Assembly: GCA_023443705.1 (NCBI GenBank)
Contig: JAEZTD010000093.1
Location: 1-29,793 of the forward strand
Direction of reading: 5' to 3'
DNA: 29,793 nt
DNA from: Bacillota bacterium
GTDB lineage: Bacteria; Bacillota; Clostridia; Christensenellales; Aristaeellaceae
Shown: positions 6,830 to 15,468 of the stretch, one piece after another
Position numbering within the stretch: the first letter of the stretch is position 1
Layout of the letters: each line of letters opens with the position of its first letter
Made by a program: the position numbers and the translations under genes
Notes under the pieces: model-generated
The model's input: only the letters and a program-made list of their open reading frames with translations
Database searches by the model: none
Told to the model about the DNA's origin: nothing

Positions 6830-7761
6830 TGGTTCTCGGCCTTGACACCAGCTGCTACCGCACAAGCGCAGCGCTGGCGGAGGATGGGGTCATCCTCGCG
6901 GAAGCGGGCGAGCTTCTGCAGGTGCCAGACGGCGCGCGGGGGCTCCGTCAGTCTGAAATGCTGTTTCAGCACGTAAAGCGCCTGCCGGGCCTCGTGGAGT
7001 CGGTCATGGCGAAAGCGCCGGGCCAAATTCACGCCGTGGCGGTCAGCGCGAAACCCCGCCCTGTGGAGGACTCCTACATGCCGGCGTTTCTGGCGGGCAA
7101 ATCGGTGGCCGCGTCGGTGGCCGCGTCCCTTCGAGTACAACTGGTCGAGACAACCCACCAGCAGGGGCACGTGCGCGCCGCGCTGTACGGGAATCCACTG
7201 CGGGAAAACTTCATCGCCGTACACCTGTCCGGTGGCACGACGGAAGTTTTGAAGGTGGGCCCGGGTCTCTCGATCGATCTCATCGGCGGCACGGCGGACA
7301 TCAGCGCCGGACAGCTGGTGGACCGCGTGGGCGTCCGCCTGGGGCTGCCCTTTCCCGCCGGGCCGCACCTTGAGGCCTTTGCCGCGAGCCATGCGGCGGA
7401 GGCGAGCCTCCCGGTCAGCGTCAACCACTTGAAGTGCAGTTTTTCCGGCGCGGAGGCCGCTCTGATGCGCAGGATTGATGGGGGCGTCGCCCCCGGGACG
7501 GTGGCGTCGGAAGTATATTCCATCGTCGCCCGGACGCTGGCGCGGCTCGTCTCGCAGGCGGCGGGCGAGACGGGCTTTTGTAATGTGCTTCTGGCCGGCG
7601 GCGTCGCGTCGTCGGCGCTCATAAGAGAGATGCTGCCGGACAGGCTCCGGCGGCTGAACGGGAACGTCAGGTTGTACTGGGCAAAACCTGGGCTGTCGGG
7701 CGACAACGCCGCGGGCGTTGCGCTGATCGGCTGTGACAGGCTGAAGGAGGAGAGCGCATGA
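6829..7761 (+). CDS. TsaD/Kae1-like paralog (peptidase M22 family), function unknown
   Basis: A 310-residue ASKHA-fold protein of the TsaD/Kae1/Qri7 group. It keeps an HxxxH metal motif (H110, H114, in ETTHQQGH) and the distal Asp in SGDNAAG (about D292), the three metal ligands known from TsaD. A substrate-loop-like segment VDRVGVRLGLPFPAGP is also present. It differs from true TsaD in the first nucleotide motif (DTSCYRTSAAL in place of the ETSCDETA pattern) and in SGGTTE, where TsaD has SGGHT. Such a gene next to nusB and folD/xseA recurs in Clostridia, beside a separate TsaD elsewhere. I therefore call it a paralog and not the t6A enzyme itself. Confidence 0.75.
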   Translation: MVLGLDTSCYRTSAALAEDGVILAEAGELLQVPDGARGLRQSEMLFQHVKRLPGLVESVMAKAPGQIHAVAVSAKPRPVEDSYMPAFLAGKSVAASVAASLRVQLVETTHQQGHVRAALYGNPLRENFIAVHLSGGTTEVLKVGPGLSIDLIGGTADISAGQLVDRVGVRLGLPFPAGPHLEAFAASHAAEASLPVSVNHLKCSFSGAEAALMRRIDGGVAPGTVASEVYSIVARTLARLVSQAAGETGFCNVLLAGGVASSALIREMLPDRLRRLNGNVRLYWAKPGLSGDNAAGVALIGCDRLKEESA

Positions 7762-8609
7762 GCGCGACGATTATTGACGGGAAGGGCACTTCCATCGCGA
7801 TCCGCGCGGAGTTGAAGGAGCGGGTCGTGCGGCTCGCCGAAAAAGGTGTCGTCCCGTCGCTGACGGTCATCTTGGTGGGTGACGATCCGGGTTCCCAGGT
7901 CTACGTGCGCAACAAGGAGCGTGCCTGCCGGGAGGTGGGTATGGCGGGCAACGTCATCCGCATGAGCGCCGAAACCACCCGGGAAGAGCTGCTCCGCGAG
8001 ATCGACCGGGTCAACCGGGACGACAGCGTGCACGGGCTCCTCGTGCAGCTGCCGCTGCCGAAGCACCTGAACGAAGCGGAGATCATCCGCGCCATCGCCC
8101 CGGAGAAGGACGTGGACGGGCTGCACCCCGTTACCCAGGGGCTTTTGATGAGCGGCGCGCCCGCCGCGCTGCCCTGCACCCCGCGGGGCTGCATTGAGCT
8201 GCTCCATCGCGCGGGCGTAAAACTCTCCGGCGCGGAGGCGGTCGTCGTCGGGCGCAGCGTGATGGTCGGCAAGCCCATGGCGCTTCTGCTCCTTCGGGAA
8301 AACGCCACTGTCACCATCTGCCACTCCCGGACGCGAGACCTCGCAGAGGTCACCCGGCGCGCCGACGTGCTGGTCGCGGCCATCGGCCAGCCCAACTTCA
8401 TCACCGCCGACATGATCAAACCCGGCGCGGCGGTCATCGACGTGGGCATCAACCGCCTGCCGGACGGTACGCTGACCGGCGACGTGGACTTTGAAGGGGC
8501 GAAGGAGGTCGCGGGCGCGATCACCCCGGTGCCCGGCGGCGTGGGCCCGATGACCATCGCGATGCTCCTGGAAAACACCATCGAGGCGGCCGTGCGCCAT
8601 GCAATCTGA
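7758..8609 (+). CDS. folD: Bifunctional methylenetetrahydrofolate dehydrogenase/cyclohydrolase FolD
   Basis: FolD interconverts 5,10-methylene-, 5,10-methenyl- and 10-formyl-tetrahydrofolate with NADP+ in the cytosol. The 283-residue length is typical. Visible motifs are YVRNK with the catalytic Lys (about K53), the VQLPLPKHL loop, the Rossmann segment VVVGRSVMVGKPMALLL and the C-terminal PVPGGVGPMTIAMLLENT. AAGGAGG (7744-7750) lies 7 nt before ATG 7758, which overlaps the upstream stop by 4 nt. In an anaerobe it would also feed Wood-Ljungdahl or formate chemistry; that is inference. Confidence 0.96.
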   Translation: MSATIIDGKGTSIAIRAELKERVVRLAEKGVVPSLTVILVGDDPGSQVYVRNKERACREVGMAGNVIRMSAETTREELLREIDRVNRDDSVHGLLVQLPLPKHLNEAEIIRAIAPEKDVDGLHPVTQGLLMSGAPAALPCTPRGCIELLHRAGVKLSGAEAVVVGRSVMVGKPMALLLLRENATVTICHSRTRDLAEVTRRADVLVAAIGQPNFITADMIKPGAAVIDVGINRLPDGTLTGDVDFEGAKEVAGAITPVPGGVGPMTIAMLLENTIEAAVRHAI

Positions 8610-9819
8610 ATGGACGCTCACCGTCACCGAGCTCAACGAGTACGCCCGGCGGCTCATGGCGGGGGATCCGCTTCTGCGTGCACTCCGGGTGCGGGGCGAA
8701 ATCACCGGCTTCAAGCGCCATTTCAGCGGGCACCTCTATTTCTCGATCAAGGATGAAACTGCCCGCGTGCAGTGCGTGATGTTCCGCCAGAACGCGCTCC
8801 GGCTTGATTTTCAGCCCGCCGACGGGCATATGGTGGTCATTGAGGGCGCGGCTTCTTTGTACGCGGCCACCGGCGGCTACCAGGTCTACTGCGAGAGCAT
8901 GCGGCGGGAAGGCGCGGGCGCACTCTACCAGAAGTTCGAAGCGCTCAAGAAGAAGCTGTCCGATGAAGGACTCTTTGACCAGGCACTCAAAAAGCCGCTT
9001 CCGCTCGTGCCCAGGCGGATCGGCATCGTCACTTCGCCCACCGGCGCGGCCATCCGGGACATGCTGCGCATCCTCAGGCGCAGGAACCCGGCGACGGACA
9101 TCCTCATCGCACCCTGTCAGGTGCAGGGCGAGGGGGCCGCGGCCGACATCGCCCGCGCGCTGGACCGGCTGAACGAGGATGGTACGGTGGACGTAATCCT
9201 GTGCGGCCGGGGCGGTGGATCGATCGAAGATCTATGGGCATTTAACGAGGAGACCGTCGCGCGGGCCATCGCGGGGAGCCGCATTCCCGTCATTTCCTGC
9301 GTCGGCCACGAGACCGACTTTACCATCGCCGACTTCGTCGCGGACGCGCGGGCGGCCACGCCGTCCATGGCGGCGGAGATGGCCGCGCCGGTTCGCGCAG
9401 AGCTGCTTGACAGCCTTGACAGGCAGCGGCTTCGGATGGCGCGGGCGCTTTCTGGGCGGCTGAACCTCTACGAGGAGCGGCTGAACCGGCTCTCCCGGGC
9501 CTTCAGGTCGCCCGAGGCGCTGATTACCGCGCCCCGGCGGACGGCGCTTGAGCGCCTTCAGCGCGCGATGGACATCGCGCTGGAGCGCAGAACCGTCGCC
9601 GGACGAAACCGGCTTCACACCCTTTCGAGGGTGCTTGCGGGACTGAACCCGGAAGGCGTGCTCGCAAGGGGGTACGCACTGGTAGAATCAGAGGGCAGGA
9701 TCGTCACCGAGGCCGGCGATCTGGCGCCCGGACAGGACATTACCATTACGCTTTCGAGCGGCTCGCTGGACGCGAAGGTCGTCGCAGCGCGCCGAGGGGA
9801 GAGACACCATGAAACGTGA
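8599..9819 (+). CDS. xseA: Exodeoxyribonuclease VII large subunit
   Basis: XseA is the catalytic subunit of ExoVII, which degrades single-stranded DNA in both directions. The 406-residue product has an N-terminal OB-fold domain (about residues 1-100; LRVRGEITGFKRHFSGHLYF). The catalytic core follows, with RIGIVTSPTGAAIRD, LCGRGGGSIEDLWAFNEE and SCVGHETDFTIADFVAD. A coiled-coil region and a C-terminal RGYALVES segment complete it. It overlaps folD by 11 nt and xseB by 11 nt, so the three are translated as a coupled unit. Confidence 0.96.
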   Translation: MQSEWTLTVTELNEYARRLMAGDPLLRALRVRGEITGFKRHFSGHLYFSIKDETARVQCVMFRQNALRLDFQPADGHMVVIEGAASLYAATGGYQVYCESMRREGAGALYQKFEALKKKLSDEGLFDQALKKPLPLVPRRIGIVTSPTGAAIRDMLRILRRRNPATDILIAPCQVQGEGAAADIARALDRLNEDGTVDVILCGRGGGSIEDLWAFNEETVARAIAGSRIPVISCVGHETDFTIADFVADARAATPSMAAEMAAPVRAELLDSLDRQRLRMARALSGRLNLYEERLNRLSRAFRSPEALITAPRRTALERLQRAMDIALERRTVAGRNRLHTLSRVLAGLNPEGVLARGYALVESEGRIVTEAGDLAPGQDITITLSSGSLDAKVVAARRGERHHET

Positions 9820-10030
9820 TTTGAAGTTCGAGGAGGGCATCACCCAACTCGAAGAGATCGTTAAAAATCTGGAAGAGGGCACGCTCCCGCTGGACCAGTG
9901 CTTTAAGGCCTACGAGGGTGGTATAAAGCTGGTCAAGGCGCTGGAGGCGCTCTTGGACGAGGGCGAAGCGCGCATCCGCAAGCTGACGGCGGACGGTGAG
10001 GCGGCCTTCGAGGCGGAGGAAAAGCCATGA
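9809..10030 (+). CDS. xseB: Exodeoxyribonuclease VII small subunit
   Basis: A 73-residue helical protein with the XseB signature: FEEGITQLEEIVKNLEEGTLPLDQ followed by KAYEGGIKLVKALEALLDEGEARI (given here as two pieces of one domain). Several XseB chains dock on the coiled coil of XseA. The AGGGGAGAG ribosome binding site lies inside the end of xseA. The last 4 nt overlap ispA (ATGA). The acidic C-terminus is typical. Confidence 0.94.
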   Translation: MKRDLKFEEGITQLEEIVKNLEEGTLPLDQCFKAYEGGIKLVKALEALLDEGEARIRKLTADGEAAFEAEEKP

Positions 10031-10929
10031 AGCTTGAGGAGTATGCACGTCTCGCGGACGCGGCGCTGGACGCTGCGCTCAGCGAACCCCCCTGGACGAA
10101 GGATGGGCATGCGGTGCCGCCGCTGCTCCGGCAGGCGATGCGCTACAGCGCGCTGGCGGGCGGCAAACGCCTGAGACCGGCGATGCTGCTGGCGGCGGTC
10201 GACATGCTGGGCGGCGATCGGGACGAGGCGATGCCCTACGCCGCGGCTGTTGAAATGATACACACCTACTCGCTGATTCACGACGACCTGCCCGGCATGG
10301 ACGACGATTGTCTGCGCCGCGGGCGGCCGACCAACCACATGGTCTTCGGCGTCGGTCAGGCGGTACTGGCGGGCGACGCGCTCTTGAATCAGGCCTACGA
10401 AATGATGCTCGCCCACGCGCTCTCGGAGCCTTCCAGGGTGATGCCGCGCACACGCGCGGCGTGGGAGATCTCGAGGGGCGCGGGCGTACAGGGGATGATC
10501 GCGGGACAGAGCGTCGACCTCTCCTGCGAAAAGGGCTCGGTGGACCCGGAGCCCGAGATGCTCAAGTACATCCACCTGCACAAGACCGGGTCGATGTTCC
10601 GGGGCGCGCTGCGCGCCGCGGCGGCGCTATCGGGCGCGGCGGATGGTGAGCGCAAGGCGCTCTCCCGCTACGCGTCGAACTTCGGCATGATGTTTCAGGC
10701 GGTGGACGACCTTCTGGATGTGGAGGGCGCGGGGCGCGCCCTCGGCAAGACGCCCGGCAAGGACGCGGAATCCGGAAAGCTCACCTGCGTGAGCGTCTAC
10801 GGCACCGGTGGTACGCGGGCGCTGATCATCGAGCTTCAGCAGGAGGCGATGGACGCGCTGTTGCCCTTTGGCGAACGCGCCGCGTTCTTCCAGGACCTGA
10901 TCTGCGACATGACGCACCGCAAGTCCTGA
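10027..10929 (+). CDS. ispA: Farnesyl/geranyl diphosphate synthase (polyprenyl synthetase)
   Basis: A class I trans-prenyltransferase that condenses IPP with DMAPP/GPP to give farnesyl diphosphate, the precursor of undecaprenyl and quinone side chains. The 300-residue product has GGKRLRPAMLL, the first Asp-rich motif HDDLPGMDDD (about 85-94; DDxxxxD type of bacterial FPP synthases) and the RRGRPTNH segment. The second Asp motif is DDLLDVEG. It overlaps xseB by 4 nt, and dxs, the first MEP-pathway gene, lies 500 bp downstream. Chain length (C10, C15 or C20) cannot be fixed from sequence alone. Confidence 0.92.
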   Translation: MKLEEYARLADAALDAALSEPPWTKDGHAVPPLLRQAMRYSALAGGKRLRPAMLLAAVDMLGGDRDEAMPYAAAVEMIHTYSLIHDDLPGMDDDCLRRGRPTNHMVFGVGQAVLAGDALLNQAYEMMLAHALSEPSRVMPRTRAAWEISRGAGVQGMIAGQSVDLSCEKGSVDPEPEMLKYIHLHKTGSMFRGALRAAAALSGAADGERKALSRYASNFGMMFQAVDDLLDVEGAGRALGKTPGKDAESGKLTCVSVYGTGGTRALIIELQQEAMDALLPFGERAAFFQDLICDMTHRKS

Positions 10930-10953
10930 CCGCACAAACCGAAAGGCTGGGCT

Positions 10954-11400
10954 ATGATGCTTTTTTACGAGCTGATCGCAAACCGCGTACTGATGACCTG
11001 CGTACTCGCGTGGTTCATCGCGCAGGCGCTCAAGGTGCTGTTCTACTACATCCTCGAAAAGCGCTGGGATCTCACCCGCATGTTCGGGCTGGGCGGCATG
11101 CCCAGTTCCCACTCCGCGGTGGTCTGCGCGCTGTCGACCGCCGTCGGCGTGTCGAGGGGCTTTTACAGCCCGGAGTTCGCCATCGCGTTCGTGCTGGCCT
11201 CGGTCGTCATGACCGACGCCGCGGGCGTACGCAGGGCGGCGGGCAAGCAGGCGGCGCTCATCAACAAGATCGTCCGGGAACTTACCGAGGAGGGCCGGGG
11301 TCTGACCCAAGAGACGCTCAAGGAGCTGCTGGGTCATTCGCCCTTTGAAGTGCTGATCGGAGCGCTCCTCGGCGTACTGATCGCGGTCGTCATCATGTAA
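10954..11400 (+). CDS. Divergent PAP2 family (DUF212, YuiD-like) membrane protein
   Basis: The 148-residue product has an N-terminal hydrophobic segment, the signature LGGMPSSHSAVVCALSTAVG (about 46-65), a membrane helix, the basic DAAGVRRAAGKQA motif and a C-terminal membrane helix. This is the DUF212 'acid phosphatase/vanadium-dependent haloperoxidase-related' family, represented by B. subtilis YuiD. It resembles half of a PAP2 phosphatase site; the substrate is unknown. A lipid or prenyl diphosphate role is suggested only by its place between ispA and dxs. ATG 10954 and 10957 are both possible, with AAAGG upstream. Confidence 0.85.
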   Translation: MMLFYELIANRVLMTCVLAWFIAQALKVLFYYILEKRWDLTRMFGLGGMPSSHSAVVCALSTAVGVSRGFYSPEFAIAFVLASVVMTDAAGVRRAAGKQAALINKIVRELTEEGRGLTQETLKELLGHSPFEVLIGALLGVLIAVVIM

Positions 11401-11420
11401 TCACTTTGGGAGAATCAAAA

Positions 11421-13307
11421 ATGTTGGAAACCATTCAGTCGCCGGCCCAGCTCAAGGGCAAGAAGCTTCACGAACTTCAGGAGTTGGCGGCGGAGATACG
11501 CAAAAAGCTGCTCGAAACGGTTTCGTCCAATGGCGGGCATCTGGCAAGCAATCTGGGCGTGGTGGAGCTCACCATCGCGCTGCACGTGGTCTATGACTGC
11601 CCGGAGGACAAACTGGTCTTCGACGTGGGGCATCAGGCCTACACCCACAAGCTCTTGACCGGACGCGGCCCGCGCTTTGACACGCTCAGAAAAGCAGGCG
11701 GCATCGCCGGATTCCCCCGCATCGAGGAGAGCCCATACGACGCTTTCACCACCGGCCACGCATCCACGGCGCTGTCGGCGGCCCTCGGCATGGCCCGGGC
11801 CCGGGACCTGATGGGCGGGAAGCACCATGTGGCGGCGGTTGTGGGCGACGGCGCGCTGACCGGCGGCATGTGCTACGAGGCGCTCAACGACGCGGGCGAG
11901 TCCAAGACCGCGATGGTCGTGGTGCTCAACGACAACGAAATGTCCATTTCTCAGAACGTCGGCGCGCTGTCGGGGCACCTGACCGCGCTTCGGCAGTCGA
12001 ACCCTTACCGCCAGATCAAGCACGCGGTCAGCGTGGGGCTGGACAGGATGCCCGGGGTTGGCAAACCGATCCTTCGGGGCATGGAGCGGGTGCGGGATTC
12101 GCTGAAATCGCTGGTCATCGACGACCGTTTCTTCAGCGCGCTGGGCTTCGAGTACCAGGGCCCCATAGACGGGCACGACCTGAAGCGGCTGATCCGCGTA
12201 CTCAGGCGGGCCCGGCAGGCCGGGCGGCCAGTCCTTGTGCACGTGGTCACTAAAAAGGGCAGCGGCTACGTTCCGGCGGAGGATTCGCCGGATCTCTACC
12301 ACGGCGTACCGCCCTTTGACGTTGAAAACGGCCAGATCGCGAAAAAGCCGGGTGTCCGGAACGGCCAGGTGATGGCCGCGGAGCTGAACGCAATCGCCGA
12401 CAGCGACATCCGCGTGACCGCCATTACCGCCGCTATGCCGGACGGCACGGGGCTATCGATCTTCAAAGAGCGCCATTCGGACCGCTTTTTCGACGTGGGC
12501 ATCGCCGAGGAGCACGCCGTCACGATGGCTGCGGGGCTCGCGGCCAGCGGCATGCGGCCCTATGTTGCGATTTACTCCACGTTCCTTCAGCGCGCCTACG
12601 ATCAGGTGCTGGTGGACGTCTGCCTTCAGAAACTGCCGGTGACCTTCGTTATCGACAGGGCGGGACTCGTCGGGCCGGACGGCGCCACCCATCAGGGCGC
12701 CTACGACATGGCGTTTCTTCGAACCATGCCGAACATGGTGGTCGCCTCACCCCGGGACGTCCGGGACCTTCGCAGGCTTTTGCGCCTGAGCATGGAGACC
12801 GACGGGCCGATGGCCATCCGCTACGCTCAGGAGGCCGACGACATGGGCCCCAACATGCAGGAACCCCAGCCGCTGGCAGTGGGCAAGTGGGAGCTTCTGA
12901 GCGCCGGGGAAGACGCGATGATTCTGGCGGTGGGCCGCATGGTGGAGACGGCGCTGAACGCCGCCATCAAGCTGGTGGGCAAGGGCGTGCGCTGCGGCGT
13001 GATCGACGCCCGGTTCATTAAGCCTATGGACGAAAAAATGCTCAGGGAGGCGGCCGAGCGGCATCCGCTGCTTGTGACGCTGGAGGACGGCGCGGTCATG
13101 GGCGGTTTCGGCTCGGCGGTCCTCGAAAATTTGGCCGCATGGGGCGTGCAGACAGATGTGGTGGCCCTCGGCATCCCCGACCGCTTCATCGAGCAGGATG
13201 CGGCCGTCGGCCAGATGGCCGATTGCGGGCTGACCACGCCGCAGGTGGTCGAAAAAGTGCTCGCCCGCGTGCGCGCGCTTCGGGAGGCGAGGGGCCGTGC
13301 CGTTTAG
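11421..13307 (+). CDS. dxs: 1-deoxy-D-xylulose-5-phosphate synthase
   Basis: DXS condenses pyruvate with glyceraldehyde 3-phosphate to give DXP, the entry of the MEP isoprenoid pathway, using thiamine diphosphate. The 628-residue product has SNGGHLASNLGVVELTIALH, DVGHQAYTHKLLTGR, the TPP motif GDGALTGGMCYEALN...LNDNEMSIS, the pyrimidine-domain EEHAVTMAAGLA and DRAGLVGPDGATHQGAYD. This is a full-length enzyme. ATG 11421 is used, with GGGAG (11408-11412) 8 nt upstream. It overlaps tlyA by 11 nt. Confidence 0.97.
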   Translation: MLETIQSPAQLKGKKLHELQELAAEIRKKLLETVSSNGGHLASNLGVVELTIALHVVYDCPEDKLVFDVGHQAYTHKLLTGRGPRFDTLRKAGGIAGFPRIEESPYDAFTTGHASTALSAALGMARARDLMGGKHHVAAVVGDGALTGGMCYEALNDAGESKTAMVVVLNDNEMSISQNVGALSGHLTALRQSNPYRQIKHAVSVGLDRMPGVGKPILRGMERVRDSLKSLVIDDRFFSALGFEYQGPIDGHDLKRLIRVLRRARQAGRPVLVHVVTKKGSGYVPAEDSPDLYHGVPPFDVENGQIAKKPGVRNGQVMAAELNAIADSDIRVTAITAAMPDGTGLSIFKERHSDRFFDVGIAEEHAVTMAAGLAASGMRPYVAIYSTFLQRAYDQVLVDVCLQKLPVTFVIDRAGLVGPDGATHQGAYDMAFLRTMPNMVVASPRDVRDLRRLLRLSMETDGPMAIRYAQEADDMGPNMQEPQPLAVGKWELLSAGEDAMILAVGRMVETALNAAIKLVGKGVRCGVIDARFIKPMDEKMLREAAERHPLLVTLEDGAVMGGFGSAVLENLAAWGVQTDVVALGIPDRFIEQDAAVGQMADCGLTTPQVVEKVLARVRALREARGRAV

Positions 13308-14112
13308 GCGCGCCGACCAGGCGCTGGTGGAGGACGGGCTCGCGCCGGACATCGGGATGGCGCGGGCATTCATCATGGAAGGGCGCGCCTATCAGGGAGA
13401 GGAACGGCTGGACAAGCCCTCTGACGCGGTGAAGCCAGGCCTAAACCTTACGGTCCGGGAAGGGCGGCCCTACGTCAGCCGCGGCGCGCACAAGCTCCTC
13501 GGCGCGTTTTCCGCCTTCGGGCTGGACGTTTCCGAAAAGGTCTGTCTGGATGTGGGCGCGTCCACCGGCGGGTTCACCGACGTGATGCTGCGCGCCGGCG
13601 CGAAGCATGTCTACGCGGTGGACGTGGGCTACGGCCTGATCGATTGGCGGCTTCGGGGCGACGGGCGCGTCACCGTGATGGAGCGCACCAACGCCCGCTT
13701 TCTCACGTCTGAACAGTTTCCAGAGCCGCCGGAGTTCGGCGCGACGGATGTTTCATTCATCTCGCTTCGGGCGGTGCTGCCCGCCGCGCTTCGCGTGCTC
13801 GCGGGGGATAAGCGCTTTGTCGCCCTCATCAAGCCGCAGTTTGAGGCCCCGAGGAACCTCGTCGGCCCTCGCGGCGTGGTGCGGGATGCGGCGGTGCACC
13901 GGCAGGTGATCGAAGGCGTGCTGGAATGCGTGGAAAGCCTCGGCTTTCAGGCTCAAGGGCTGGATTTTTCGCCGATCACAGGCCCGGAGGGTAACGTGGA
14001 GTTTCTTTTGTACATCACACCCCGTAACGGCGGGGCGCAGCTTGTCGATTCGGCGCGGATTATGGAGGTCACCTCGGCTGCATATGACAAATTTATGAAA
14101 TCAGCCGATTGA
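13297..14112 (+). CDS. tlyA: TlyA family rRNA (cytidine-2'-O)-methyltransferase
   Basis: TlyA proteins methylate ribose 2'-O of cytidines in 16S and/or 23S rRNA. The 271-residue product has an N-terminal S4 RNA-binding domain (about 5-55) and the linker RPYVSRGAHKL with the catalytic Lys (about K66). The FtsJ/RrmJ methyltransferase fold follows, with SAM motif DVGASTGGFTD (85-95), TDVSFISLR and LIKPQFE. The catalytic K-D-K-E set is therefore visible. GTG 13297 lies within the end of dxs. The tlyA-nadK-argR-recN order is a common Clostridia arrangement. Hemolysin annotation of this family is historical. Confidence 0.92.
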   Translation: MPFRRADQALVEDGLAPDIGMARAFIMEGRAYQGEERLDKPSDAVKPGLNLTVREGRPYVSRGAHKLLGAFSAFGLDVSEKVCLDVGASTGGFTDVMLRAGAKHVYAVDVGYGLIDWRLRGDGRVTVMERTNARFLTSEQFPEPPEFGATDVSFISLRAVLPAALRVLAGDKRFVALIKPQFEAPRNLVGPRGVVRDAAVHRQVIEGVLECVESLGFQAQGLDFSPITGPEGNVEFLLYITPRNGGAQLVDSARIMEVTSAAYDKFMKSAD

Positions 14113-14114
14113 CC

Positions 14115-14144
14115 TTGTATGCTTATACATCCTTGGTATACAAT
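14115..14144 (+). promoter_or_regulatory. Internal promoter for nadK-argR-recN
   Basis: An AT-rich island just after the tlyA stop contains TTGTAT (14115-14120), an 18 bp spacer and TACAAT (14139-14144). TATACA at 14137-14142, with a 16 bp spacer, is an alternative -10. TTGTAT and ATACAA also form an inverted repeat, so an operator may coincide with the promoter. Confidence 0.5.
14116..14129 (+). promoter_or_regulatory. Candidate ARG box (ArgR operator)
   Basis: TGTAT-GCTT-ATACA is a perfect dyad with the same 5-4-5 geometry as the ARG box core TGAAT-N4-ATTCA. It differs only at the symmetric third position of each half. It overlaps the candidate -35 and spacer upstream of nadK-argR, so ArgR could repress its own operon. 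This is inference from pattern. Confidence 0.4.
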
Positions 14145-14165
14145 ATGCGTATAGGGGCTGAGCGA

Positions 14166-14969
14166 ATGGCCTTTCAAGCGGTTGCGTTATGGCAAAACGA
14201 CTTAAAACCCGGCGTGCAGGCGGTTGCACGTCAGCTTCGCTTTGCTTTGGAGGCGCGCGGCGTCCGCGTGCTGGACGATTGCACCCGTCTGGAAGGCTGC
14301 GATCTGATGATGGTTCTGGGCGGAGACGGCACGTTTCTGCACGCCTTTGAGGCGGCGCTGCCTTATGATATCCCGATGCTGGGCGTCAACCTGGGCCGCA
14401 TCGGCTTTCTCACCGAGGTGCAGCCTGACCTCGTCGAAGAGGACGTGGAGCGCCTTGCGCTGGGACAGTACGAGATCGAGAACCGCATGCTGCTGGAGGT
14501 TGTGACCTCGTCCGGCCAAAGCGCTTACGCGCTCAACGAGGTGGCCTTTAACCGGTCCGAATCGTCGGTGGGCGTGCTCTCGCTTTCCGTATCGCTGCGC
14601 GGCGGGATGGTCGACCGCTTTTCCGGCGACGGGCTCATCGTCGCGACGCCGACCGGCTCCACCGCCTATTCGCTGGCGGCGGGCGGCCCGCTGGTGGCCC
14701 CGGGCCTTGACTGCATGGTGCTGACCCCCATCTGCCCCCATACGCTGGCCGCGAGACCCATCGTGGTCAGCGACCGGCAGGCGGTTTCCGTATCCATACT
14801 GGGCGACGCGCACAGGGCGCGCGTCGTTGTAGACGGTCGTTACATTATTACGCCGGATGGCGGCGAAGTCGTCGTGCGCCGCGCGGAGCGGAACATCCGC
14901 TTTGTGCGCCTGAGGCCGCACAGCTTTTTTGAACTTCTGAGGGGCAAGCTGTCCGACTGGACGCCGTAA
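14166..14969 (+). CDS. nadK: NAD kinase
   Basis: NadK phosphorylates NAD+ to NADP+ using ATP or polyphosphate. The 267-residue product has the GGDGTFLHA motif (about 52-60, catalytic Asp at 54), GVNLGRIGFLTE, the ALNEVAFNR motif and the GSTAYSLAAGGPLVAP signature, followed by PHTLAARPIVV. ATG 14166 is chosen because AGGGG (about 14153-14157) lies 8 nt upstream. The upstream in-frame ATG 14145 falls inside the promoter region. The gene has its own candidate promoter, and argR follows after 36 nt. Confidence 0.95.
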   Translation: MAFQAVALWQNDLKPGVQAVARQLRFALEARGVRVLDDCTRLEGCDLMMVLGGDGTFLHAFEAALPYDIPMLGVNLGRIGFLTEVQPDLVEEDVERLALGQYEIENRMLLEVVTSSGQSAYALNEVAFNRSESSVGVLSLSVSLRGGMVDRFSGDGLIVATPTGSTAYSLAAGGPLVAPGLDCMVLTPICPHTLAARPIVVSDRQAVSVSILGDAHRARVVVDGRYIITPDGGEVVVRRAERNIRFVRLRPHSFFELLRGKLSDWTP

Positions 14970-15005
14970 ACGCCCGCGATCCGAGAATGATTGGGAGGAC
15001 ATGCC

Positions 15006-15458
15006 ATGAAGTCGGTGCGCCATTCCATGATTCTGGAGATCATAGAATCACAGAATATTGAAACCCAGGAAGAACTGGCCGAGCAGCTCAAGCGCCACGG
15101 CGTGCGCGTCACGCAGGCCACTGTTTCCCGCGACATCAAGGAGCTCAGGCTCGTGAAGGTGCTCGGCGAGGGCGGCGGCTACCGCTACGCCACCAGCGAG
15201 CGCGCCGAACAGGGCATCAGCGACCGCTTTATCAGGATTTTTTCGGAATCCGTGCTGTCCATGAACGGTGCCAGCAACCTGATCGTTATCAAAACCCTCT
15301 CCGCTTCCGCAAACGCCGCCGCCGAGGCCATCGACTCCATGAAGTGGCCGGAGATCGTCGGCACGCTGGCGGGCGACAACACGATCCTCGTGGTCGTGCA
15401 GTCGGAGGATCTGGTGGAGCCTGTGCTCGGCCGCTTCAAAACGCTGATCCGCTATTAG
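15006..15458 (+). CDS. argR: Arginine repressor ArgR/AhrC
   Basis: ArgR is a hexameric, arginine-responsive regulator of arginine biosynthesis and catabolism. The 150-residue product has the N-terminal winged helix with recognition segment TQATVSRDIKELRLVKV and the C-terminal oligomerisation/arginine domain with VGTLAGDNTILVVV. ATG 15006 has GGGAGG (14993-14998) 7 nt upstream. Its place between nadK and recN is widely conserved in Firmicutes. A candidate ARG box lies about 890 nt upstream, at the head of this three-gene unit. Confidence 0.95.
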   Translation: MKSVRHSMILEIIESQNIETQEELAEQLKRHGVRVTQATVSRDIKELRLVKVLGEGGGYRYATSERAEQGISDRFIRIFSESVLSMNGASNLIVIKTLSASANAAAEAIDSMKWPEIVGTLAGDNTILVVVQSEDLVEPVLGRFKTLIRY

Positions 15459-15468
15459 GAGGCATACC

